Below, in pieces: positions 21,481 to 30,384 of a stretch of 37,316 nucleotides of DNA; the first letter of the stretch is position 1, and every line of letters begins with the position of its first letter. The translations under genes and the position numbers were made by a program. The stretch comes from Cylindrodendrum hubeiense (taxonomy: Eukaryota; Ascomycota; Sordariomycetes; Hypocreales; Nectriaceae). The stretch spans positions 1-37,316 of the forward strand of contig JAANBB010000400.1 of NCBI GenBank assembly GCA_014621425.1. Reading direction: 5' to 3'. The notes below the pieces were generated by a model that saw only the letters and a program-made list of their open reading frames with translations, did not search any database and had not been told where the DNA came from.

Positions 21481-23700
21481 TTTTTCTATATTATACTTAC
21501 ATAGACTTCTTCCTAATAACTTATATTATAAGATTATACTATCTTAAAACTATCTAGCTAATTAGCTATCTTTTCTCTTTTTATAATATAATAGAATATA
21601 TTTATTTCCTGATTATCCTATATAACTTAACCTATCCTTCTAGAAATACTTTATATTAGACTCACTTCTCTGAATTATTATCTTAGAATCCCAGGTATAT
21701 TAAGTATAAAGAGTATAAGTATATCCTTTAACTCTATAAAAATAATAACTTAATTCTAAAATCTAAGAAGACTAGACACTTCTTATAATAGACCAAGAAT
21801 AATAGACCCTTACTTATTAATTTTTACTATTATATATAACTAGAAGGATATAATCCTCTCTTAGGATATACTAATTATAATAAAGGATATTATTATTATT
21901 ATTACTTAAAGGATATCTATAATCTAGCTATAATTACCTACTATTAATATATAATAGAGGAACCTATTATAATTAATAACTCTAAAGATATTATACTAGT
22001 ATATATTCTATATAATAACTAAGAGTAATTTACCTAGAACTAGACTATTCCCTTAGCCCTTTAAAATATATTAAAGTACTATGTCCTAGATGAGGCTAAT
22101 CCTACTAGAATTACTATTAGATATACTAAGATTTCCTAAATATTAGTGAAAACCCTATAGAATATTCTTAATATTATCTTAGAAAGTATAGAGGTAGTCT
22201 AGAAGTAAATCACTAATATTCTTAAAGTACTTAGAGAAATTATAGATATAGTCTGATTTATAGAATATACCTATAAGAAATATCCCCTTAGATAGCTAGT
22301 AGAAATCCTGATAATTAGGTTAACCCTATAGGGAGGACCTACTCCTACCTTAGTAACCTACAGTTTTAGAATACAGCTCGCACTAATCCTATTTTACATT
22401 CCTATTAGAATCCTAATTAAGAGTAATACCCTTATATTATAAACCCTTAAGTATATAATAGAGACTGAGCTTACTAATATATTCTAATAGAAGTCTATGG
22501 CTAAGATATATACTATTACCCCTATATAAAACCTATATAATCTTATTAAGTCTAGTATTATCTATTCCTTTATAGTATAGTATTAAATAAGTTTAGATAA
22601 ATAGGAGATTTTAATATGGACTTTCCACTTAGATAACTAGTATCTCGTACTCACTGACTATAATAATAGCTTTAACCTACTCTATTTCTATAACCTATAC
22701 CGGGTAAAGATATATAAGGGCATTTCCTTGATATAGATAGCCTAATATATAGATATTTCCCTGGGATATATTATTAATCTTAATATAATAGTAACTATTA
22801 CCTATACTAAATATCTAGTATTCCTATAGGCTATATAAAATACCCTAAAATAACCTCTCTTAATTAAACCTGATAATCTGAATAATTATCTTATAGATAT
22901 TCTTAATTACTAGGCCAAGAATAATTAGGATCTTAATATCTTATTAGATATTACTATTATATACCCCTCTACCTAATCACTAATCTATAATATAGGATAT
23001 CCTCTCTCTATCTTAGATATAGTTAAAGGGATATTTAGGTTTCTAATATTAAAGCTAGTTCTAGAAGGCTAATAACTCTCCTCATAGATAATTAAAATAT
23101 TAAGAATAACCTAAGTGATTAGCCTATTATAAAAAAATATTAATAGTAATTTATTTGAGAATATTACTATTATTAATAATATAGAAATCCATGAAAATAT
23201 CACCGAGTAATTCTATTTACTAATACCTATATATTCTAAGATATATTTTATAATAACTATTAATATATTAAGCCCTTTTATTTTATTTGAGATTATATAC
23301 TTATAAGAAATATAAAAATAGATATTAGTTCTAGTTAATATTAGCTTATTTACTTAATTATAGATATTAGGCTTTTTCTTTATTAAATATTATAATAGAC
23401 TTTACCTAATATAATATAGATAGGATAATAAGATCTAAGGTAATAGATTTAATCTAGTGATAATTCTTTATTATATATAAATAGACAAATCCCCTTTATT
23501 TATATATATTTCTATTAAAATAAGTATTTTAGTTCTATATTTCTTTATATATAGATATATAATTATAAATAATTATAGTAATTATTATTAGCTAATAAGG
23601 AGAATAATAATTACCTAACTTTATAGAATATTATTAAGGATAATAATCTTTCTTTTATTTATAGGGAATTATTATAGAATCTAGTAATAGTAGGATATTA
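21480..23700 (+). pseudogene. Long RIP-scarred frame of an unrecognised protein
   Basis: One plus-strand frame (codons starting at positions divisible by three) reads as continuous protein for about 2.2 kb if TAA/TAG are taken as mutated Gln codons. No base insertion or deletion was needed between at least 21681 and 23470. Protein-like segments include KSKKTRHF, YYYI*LEGYNPLLGYTNY, VLDEANPTRITIRY, YTYKKYPLR*LVEIL, GGPTPTLVTYSFRI, IWTFHLDN*YLVLTDYNN, LLYFYNLYRVKIYKGISL and ILGFFFIKYYNRLY. I recognise no reverse transcriptase, transposase, gag or other known domain. It lies directly downstream of the chromovirus pol on the same strand, so it may be an extra ORF of that element, part of another transposon, or a host gene duplicated and mutated. 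Both ends are approximate. Confidence 0.55.
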
Positions 23701-23819
23701 GTATTATCCTCGATAATATACCTCACTATATTATAGCGATCTAGGCTAGCTAGAGAAAATACCCAGGGATATTTCTAAGAATTAGAAAAAGAAATTAGCC
23801 AGAAATCCTAAGATACACT

Positions 23820-24000
23820 CCAGATAGCTCTTAGATTTCCGCAGGATTTCCTAGAATATAGGAAAAGTAATTCTAGGGAAATCCCTGGGATTTCCTTGAG
23901 AAAGCTAGTCCTATTTCCTAAACCTTTCCGAGGATTAACAGAGGATTTCCCTTGGATTTCCCGGAGATTTCCTGAGTATATAATACTCTGGGAAATCTCT
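23820..24000. repeat. GGATTTCC/GGAAATCC motif cluster with a palindrome
   Basis: Between about 23830 and 24000 the motif ggatttcc or a one-base variant occurs at least six times on the plus strand, with ggaaatc on the other orientation several times. One pair forms a near-perfect palindrome, ggaaatccc-t-gggatttcc (23877-23895). The stretch is less AT-rich than the rest of the block and lies at its right edge, where a transposon end would be expected. Confidence 0.6.
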
Positions 24001-24057
24001 AGAAATCTTAAAGGTCATCTTTCTTTCTATACTTAATTATATAGTAATAGAGAAGGT

Positions 24058-25152
24058 TCACTTTGCTATTCCTCCAGTGATCCTGGACGGTTCTTTTTTT
24101 TTCTTTATGCTAGATTGGTAGATTCCGTACCAAATTTTGCTATAGTTGTTGCTTGCCTTTCTGACGGGAAGATCTCCGAGTATTGATTGCAACGGTGTGT
24201 TGAAAACATTTTCATATGCCTCAAAGCGGAATTTATCACGGGAGCTCTTAACTGCTGCAACCTCGTCTTCTAGAGGTGACGGGAAGAGAAAGCTCCTGAG
24301 GACGATCATTAGTTTTGGAGATATCGGAGCAAACTCATGGAGCGCGACCCAACCCGTTCCCTCCACCTTCCCTGTTACTTCATCGGTTCCAAAACAATTA
24401 GGACCTTCGAAGATACTATAACTATTGTCGGTGAGAATGAATTCATCGTTGGCTTCGGCAGGCGTGCAGATTGCCATGTAAGAGCCTTCAACGTGGTATA
24501 TGAACCATTCAGCATCCATAGGAAACATTTTCTTTGGGAGTTCATTGATCCATTGCTTTTCAGGATCCATCTCAAGTTCCATTATTGTTTTGAGATTGTC
24601 AAACCAAACATCAATCGGCCGCAAGAATCCTTTTGCTTGCATGTAATCATTCAATAACTCTCGATCCTCCGCTTCATAGCTCTCTCGGTTTTCGTGGTAG
24701 AAGCGGCGATGAAAGGTGGATCCGCGGTACTTCAAGATGAAAAGGAACTTGCGGATAACATTTCTCTCCGCGCGGGTAAGCCAAAGACCCCTTTCGTGTT
24801 GCTCAAAGGACTTGGTTATCTTCCGGAAGATGATACTGGCCGAGGACTCAAACTTAGAGAACATCTCCTCAATATGCTGTTGCTGTTTCGGGGTCGGTTG
24901 GCTCGTATCGCGGTACATATCCGTGTTTCCGAGGATCCGCTTGATTGACTTTTCGCAGATGACAGGAGGATCTGCACTGAGGTCGACGTTACGAAGGACA
25001 CGATCACCAGGGTACATTCCCTTCTTGTATTTACGCTTCGGTCGTTTCGACTTCTGGCCAGGTTTCCTTGGCGGGTCATATGGGTGGGAGAAGTTCTGCA
25101 AAAGAAACTGCGGGACGAAATGGTGGTATTGGGCGTTGGTTGATTGAGCCAT
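24058..25152 (-). CDS. DUF4238 domain protein, probably cut short at its C-terminus
   Basis: The 364-residue frame starts at the ATG at 25152. The N-terminal YHHFVPQFLLQNFSHP (residues 9-24) is the hallmark of the DUF4238 family (HHxxPQFLLxNF). Next comes a lysine/arginine-rich segment (about 32-46) that could be a nuclear localisation signal, then a mainly helical body (LTRAERNVIRKFLFILKYRG, about 124-143) and the ...ANDEFILTDNSYSIFEGP strand region (about 232-250), both typical of the family. The molecular function of DUF4238 is unknown. Fungal members I recall are longer, and after a DLPxxKxxNxYS segment continue with a conserved block. Here, after DLPVRKASNNYSKIW, the sequence turns into a lysine run from a poly-A tract and stops at 24058, three bases from the RIP block. 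No introns are needed. Confidence 0.85.
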   Translation of the reverse strand: MAQSTNAQYHHFVPQFLLQNFSHPYDPPRKPGQKSKRPKRKYKKGMYPGDRVLRNVDLSADPPVICEKSIKRILGNTDMYRDTSQPTPKQQQHIEEMFSKFESSASIIFRKITKSFEQHERGLWLTRAERNVIRKFLFILKYRGSTFHRRFYHENRESYEAEDRELLNDYMQAKGFLRPIDVWFDNLKTIMELEMDPEKQWINELPKKMFPMDAEWFIYHVEGSYMAICTPAEANDEFILTDNSYSIFEGPNCFGTDEVTGKVEGTGWVALHEFAPISPKLMIVLRSFLFPSPLEDEVAAVKSSRDKFRFEAYENVFNTPLQSILGDLPVRKASNNYSKIWYGIYQSSIKKKKEPSRITGGIAK

Positions 25153-25873
25153 GTCGATCTTTTATCTTCTTGAAAATGATAATGATAAGAGCTGCAGGGC
25201 TTCTTTGGGGAGAATAATGGAGAGTTATAGAGAGAAGACAGGTCTTCTGCGCAAAATAAAAAGCTACGGAGGAGTGGGAGGCCGTCGAACCACCACATCT
25301 TCCGCGTGCGGGCCCCCCATGACAACACGTCGGAGGATCCAATTACGTGGCATTGATGCGGGAGGCCCTCTACGCTGCTGAAACTCGGGACATCTTTCCT
25401 CCCGGTGTTGCGGGATTATGGTCGCAGCCTCACGGCCATGGATTGAAACATCGACCGACCAAGGAGCAAATCAGTAAGCGCCACGAGTTCAGATGCAGTG
25501 ATAACATTGGAAAACGCCGCCAGAGTGTTACAGGTCCGCGCGTAGCAGTTTTAATACACTTGTAACTAGTGTGTTAATTTGAACTGTGCTCGCCTGTAGC
25601 TACGCTGCAATTTGGTAGGCTACGGCTAACTGAATGGGCTTTAATCGAGATACAGCTTTTAGCACATGTAGAGAGTTATTAAGAAAGAGAAAAGTTTAAT
25701 CAAAGGGAATTCAACCAAGTAGTCGTGAATCTGAAGAATGTCGAAGCCAAAATGAGAAAAACATGTCCTTGTCCAGATAAAGCATGACAACAGAAATCCA
25801 AAACCTACCCACTACCTGGGTAATACCGCCGCAAAATATAGCTAATTTGACCACCCATCCATTCTAAGAGGTG
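25153..25873. other. Intergenic region upstream of the DUF4238 gene
   Basis: It should hold the DUF4238 promoter and the 3' UTR of the zinc-finger gene, both on the minus strand. No further gene, RNA or repeat is supported. Short open frames near 25151-25565 have no recognisable features. Confidence 0.5.
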
Positions 25874-26729
25874 TCATGGCTCACCGTGTTTGTTTCTCAA
25901 ATGCCTACTGCGATGATCTTTCCTCTCGAACGTTGTTGAGCAAGACAGGTGCGTGCATTTGAACCTTGCCACAGGCAGACCCATGTTTTTAGCTTCGTCT
26001 TTGTGCTTGCTTTTGAAGTGCCGATTTAAGTCACGTTTCCAGGCGCTGCGGTGGTCGCAGAACGGACAAATCTCTGGCTTGTCACGCTTTCTTTTTCGTC
26101 GTCTGCGACCAAGTCAATGTCCGATTCAGGTAGAGGTCTGGGTCCACATACTTGGCATCGCATGGACGGCTGCTGATAATTTTATGGGCTCGAGTCACTT
26201 GATTATTTGAGCTATTCCCTGACTGTGGAGACGGTTGAAGGTCCGCTGTGTTCGCCGGGCTCAGTGAACTTCCGGAGAGATAGAAGCTATCCAACCCAGC
26301 GAATAGGTCACCGCAAAGTGAACTGGCGCCTGATTCAGCAGATAGTGAGGCACCTGAGGTTAAGTAATTAGGCGACAAGGTGGCACTCTCGGTATATATT
26401 GAGTCATAGTTTGGTAAATATGCCATTGCATCTAATTCTGCGATGGCTTCGCTGAAGTCATTAGCGTCGAGGCAATGGTTTGTAGTCGTAAGGGGAGTAT
26501 CCTCTAACCAATTGGTTTGAGGGGATATGCTTAGGTTAGGTTCATCTTGAAAGGGGAGTTCGGGGTCAAAATCTTGGAAAGGCGTACTACACCAACCCTG
26601 GAGCAGTCCGTTGTCGAGGTTGTTCAAATGCGAGTTCAAAGGCGGATTACCATACGGTCCAAGATCATAGACCATTTGGTCCAGATCCATCGTCTCTTGA
26701 ACCTTATCACTTTTATTCGGAAGATCCAT
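25874..26729 (-). CDS. C2H2 zinc-finger protein, putative transcription factor, two exons
   Basis: The spliced CDS is 26729-26152 joined to 26102-25874, 268 residues. Residues 1-190 are acidic and rich in Ser, Asn, Asp and Pro (MDLPNKSDKVQETMDLDQMV..., ELDAMAYLPNY), as in an activation domain. After splicing come a basic stretch RRKRKR (194-199) and two C2H2 fingers at the C-terminus. Finger 1 has Cys205, Cys208, His221, His226 (C-x2-C-x12-H-x4-H, CPFCDHRSAWKRDLNRHFKS...). Finger 2 has Cys242, Cys247, His260, His265 (C-x4-C-x12-H-x4-H). Sequence-specific DNA binding in the nucleus is inferred from fingers plus basic region. Read without the intron the gene stops after KKKA at residue 215 and lacks the fingers. 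A GTGAGC at the end (CAC|GGTGAGC) could start another intron that would change only the last two or three residues. Confidence 0.8.
26103..26151 (-). other. Intron of the zinc-finger gene (49 bases)
   Basis: The donor is GTATGT at 26151, a TTGAC branch-like motif sits about 12 bases before the acceptor, and the acceptor is CGCAG ending at 26103. Removal joins GCC AA to A CGA CGA and puts the two zinc fingers in frame. The size is typical for filamentous fungi. Confidence 0.85.
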
Positions 26730-29030
26730 CTTTTGTCGTGTCTCTGGGACGGGTGACCAAGTTCATTCCCCCACAGGAGTAACTCCTGATCGTGCGTGGT
26801 GTTTGTCGGGTTTCGTTTCAATTCAGTGGCGTAGAGTTTGTCGACTCCGGTTCGGATCGATATGGGACCTTTTTACGACGTATCCAAGTCAGATAAATTG
26901 ACTGTCATCAGTGTTAGCTGGCATCGTCAACCTCTTCTCATGGGTGCCATCATACAGTGTACCCAATGACACTGTTTGCCTTCCCTGTGACAACCCTCCA
27001 TCTGGAGTCTGCTCGTCCTCGAAAAATGACCTATTTTCGCGTCCTTTATTGTCTGACCTGTGAGAACCGGTAGCACTTCACGCAAACCCGGGCGAGGTGG
27101 CATCCAGCAGCGGTTTAAGGCAACTTCCATCCTCAGGGAAAGGATCCGTACTGCGCGGTCGGTGGAAGATCGACAAACGGGATTGGCGGGCCTAGGTCAC
27201 TCCTCGAGGAGTGGCAAAGTCGACATGGGGGGTGTATCTGCAGTTGTAGGTCGTGAAGTTGGGGGACGGTAGCGAGGTAGTAACGGTGATGCGAGCAAGC
27301 ATTGGCACATGCTGCGGGAGGAGATCAGGCAAAGCTGAGGCGGCGGGCGGAACATGTGCGGCCCTGGGCGATGCTAGCATACGGCCAGTACCGCCCAGGC
27401 CCGCACACGGTCGGAAAGGTTTTAATTGATTTGAATCAGATGCAGGAAGAAAATATGAGTTCTGAGGTAATGTGGTTGTGGATAGAAACGAGAGGGAAAA
27501 TGGGTGCTGGGGTGGACCAGGCTTTATGGATGTTAGCCGCTGCCATCACTTGCCCCGCATCGGACGAGAAATGTACCGATTTGATGGGCCCCAATGCTAT
27601 GTTGTAGTGAATTGAGAGAAGGTATCTGCTTGTTGCTAGGATCTGGTTGGTTGGGCAGCATTGCAGCTGGGGGGCCTACCACTGCCACCGCGAGGCGACC
27701 AATGTGATGAGAGGTTGTACTGTAGGAGGCCCCGGTCAGAAAGATTTTGGGTCAATCACCACGTGAATGTCCCGCTCTTTGTATCAAATTGTACAATTTT
27801 CTGCTTGGAAAGTAATGAACGGTTCCTAATACTTCAATATTACAGTCCCTAAGCATAACGTGGGTATGGGTATCTATTTATTTAAATCCTTGACCCTATC
27901 ACGATGCCATAATCTCCGCCTTTAATCCTTGGGCTGTAGTAAGTGAGTATGCAGTATTGAAATCCGGGTGTGTGTTGTGTTAGGTGGATTTGGCAGATTG
28001 GTCAGAGATCAAAGGTAAGTTATGTGAACCACTAGAAACATTTAAGGCATCGTCAGTTTCTTTCTTACTAGAGGGGAAGAACTTCATAAACAGACAGTGC
28101 TTTTACATTGCGACTTCCAGGGGCCAGCCCAGCTGCGAGCGCAACCATTAATTCTAATTGTTCTACCCCATTCTTTTGATCAATGCTTGACTTCTAACTC
28201 AATCATAAACGCCTCATATTCGGATTCACAAATTACTTGCGTGGTTGCTGTGTGGTTATATTTTCAATGCCGGATTTTGCAGGAACTCGGACACCACTAC
28301 CCTACGGATGATTTTGAGCCGGGATGGCTGTGGCCATGTTGGATCTCTGTGCACCCGCCTCAATCTCCGTATCAACATGCTATATTTGTTGCCGTTTTTA
28401 ATTTAGATTTCTCACTAAACTAGATTATCACCTTTGATATCAGATCCCTTGTAGCAATCCGTGCCAGCTAAGTTCCCCGTGTTCTGATGACGATTAAAAC
28501 AAAGATCCGTGATGAATCCCAGATACCTGAACTGTGGACAGCAGAACATGTGGAATAGCTAGATTGCTTATTGGAATTGGTCCACCGAAGCGCATAGTCA
28601 CTTGGCTAATCACTTGATTGCAACACGCTTTGGCAATGGCCAAGCAGTGGGCCATCAATAGTAAGACAAATCGGTGACACTCAGTACAGATCCACTCAAA
28701 GGCCATTTCCAGGGATATCAAGGTGGAAAGTGGAGACAGTAGATGGGTAGGAATTGATCATTGTTGTAGTTAAAAAGTATTGGCATAGCGAATTAATTGT
28801 ATCTGAGATGAACTCCTCCTTGCGCTTTCCAAATATGAAGCCCTTTGTCTGAAAACCTCCAGCCTATTAATATTTCTCTGCTTCCCTAATTCGTTCTCAT
28901 TCTGTTTTCAAGTCTTCTTCTTCTTCTCATCCCTAAGCTTTCATCAAGGTGGTGCCACTGCAAACAGCCTCAACCATGAGATCGCCCATGCATTAAGAAT
29001 ATATCTAACTAGACCCGCCCATGCCTTGGT
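26730..29030. other. Gene-poor intergenic stretch
   Basis: The part next to 26730 should contain the promoter of the zinc-finger gene. Open frames at 27302-27607 and 28097-28423 on the plus strand (101 and 108 codons) have no recognisable domain or signal peptide. I saw no RNA gene or repeat. Confidence 0.5.
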
Positions 29031-29049
29031 GATATTGGTAATTTCACCT

Positions 29050-29408
29050 CAGGTACTAGACCTCAGGCACTAGACCATGGCCTCCACATAGAGAGCCATG
29101 GTGGCGATGAAGCTAGTAAAGAGCAGATGAAGGAGGCGGCGACTGCCTATCCAACTAAGTATCACTGGCCCCCTCAACGGAGATCAAGAAGCCTTTCTAG
29201 TCGAATTGCTCCCTGTTGAACTTGTACTGGTAGGCTTATAAGGCCTCGGAGTCTGGACTTATGTTAACATTATCCCTGCATAAGATATTGAGTTCCGTAC
29301 CCCTTTTGAGACAGAGGAGGTAGGTTGGGTTTGGGACCATGCTCCGATATGTGCGAGGAGAGCTTCCTTCTCCTTCTGCTGCTTATACTTTGTCGGATCG
29401 AGAGCCAT
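29050..29408 (-). pseudogene. Possible decayed gene fragment starting MALDPTKYKQQKEKEALLAH
   Basis: From an ATG at 29408 the minus strand encodes a hydrophilic, plausible N-terminus (MALDPTKYKQQKEKEALLAH, then IGAWSQTQPTSSVSKG). After a frame change near 29300 another protein-like stretch follows with TAA and TAG inside: DSEAL*AYQYKFNREQFD*KGFLISVEGASDT. Stops at positions where Gln or Arg would fit resemble RIP damage. The family is not recognised. It may be a small degraded gene or transposon fragment, or chance. Confidence 0.25.
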
Positions 29409-30384
29409 GGTGCAAGAGAGTAGGTGGAGGAACTGGGTCGTAGAGGAGAAGAGGCAATAATATGGTTGGTGCCCGAAGGGTGAGGTTGTTGGAGAAAGTA
29501 TCGGAATGGAAGTTGACAATGAAGATGGCCGCGAATAAAAACACAGAGACGAACAATGTAATTGTGGATGCTTCTCATTTAGTGGGCAGGAAATGAGAAT
29601 ACGAGTTAATATATATAGCTACGACTAACAGGTTGCGACCAAGTCTACCAAAATCAAGGCGGTTGATGCTTCTAGCAAAGGCAACCGCCGCGTGGTCATG
29701 AAGTCAACTTTGGTATTTCCCAAAGGGGGAATTCCAAAATTGTGTTCATGTATCTACTCATGATGGCGACACATTAGGGTGAAGAATCAGTTTCACCCTC
29801 ACACACGCTGCTGGCCAGACGGGCATCGATGACGGCGCTCGCGGCGCATTGGCACGGAGAAGAAACATTGGAATATCCGAAAGAAGACAAGCCCCATTCT
29901 GCCCTGTAAGGCGGCCGTGGGAGCCGCTGAGGACTCGGCAGATGGGCGCCCGACCGATGGCGTCGCAAACACGGCGGCGGTCCATAAATAGAGGTGGCCG
30001 TTTGGGGCCGCAGGCAAGTAGCGTATCCATTGGTGGTGAGGCCTCTGTGTTGGCGCGCACTATGCCCAGCATGGCAATTCCAAGACGCCCCCTGTGTCTG
30101 TTTCCTGCACGCTTGAATTGGCAGCTTGTCAGCCCTGTCTAGGCACTCCAGGCACTCAAGGCACTCATCGCGGGGGCGGAATCTGCCCGCGGGTCCTCGC
30201 AGGCTTTCGACACCGCTCTGGTCCCGCTGATGACGGAGGATGAAATCCAAACTCTTTCCTTTCTTCAATCTAGTTGCGACCGTTGTCGGGGAGGGTGATT
30301 GCGCTGCCCTATTTTCTGCTTCTTGGTTCCATGTTCAGAGCAACTAACATTCGTCCTTCGACTCCCCTTTAGAACAGGGCCACA
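29409..30384. other. Intergenic region with the promoter of the Clr5 gene
   Basis: No supported gene. Overlapping open frames near 29758-30268 on the minus strand look like low-information Arg/Pro/Ser sequence. A short repeat ggcactc occurs three times at 30142-30168. The stretch just before 30385 should be the 5' UTR and promoter of the Clr5-domain gene. Confidence 0.45.

Larger units (their letters stand above)
18160..24055. other. AT-rich block with RIP-like mutation, containing dead transposon DNA
   Basis: Base composition changes sharply: nearly 6 kb of A/T-dominated DNA in which TA dinucleotides are very common and CA/TG are scarce. Recognisable transposon frames run through it without frameshifts but with many TAA/TAG stops, mostly where Gln is expected (CAA/CAG to TAA/TAG). 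That is the expected result of C-to-T changes at CpA on both strands, the known signature of repeat-induced point mutation in ascomycetes. The only clearly normal-composition island inside is the solo LTR at 20073-20256. A GGATTTCC-rich zone of mixed composition lies near the right edge. Confidence 0.88.

Noticed and set aside
18341..23700. A variant genetic code with TAA/TAG read as glutamine
   Set aside because: It would explain two long frames, but the flanking real genes stop at TAA, TAG and TGA normally, the integrase catalytic DRD is also destroyed, and the base composition fits CpA-to-TpA mutation.
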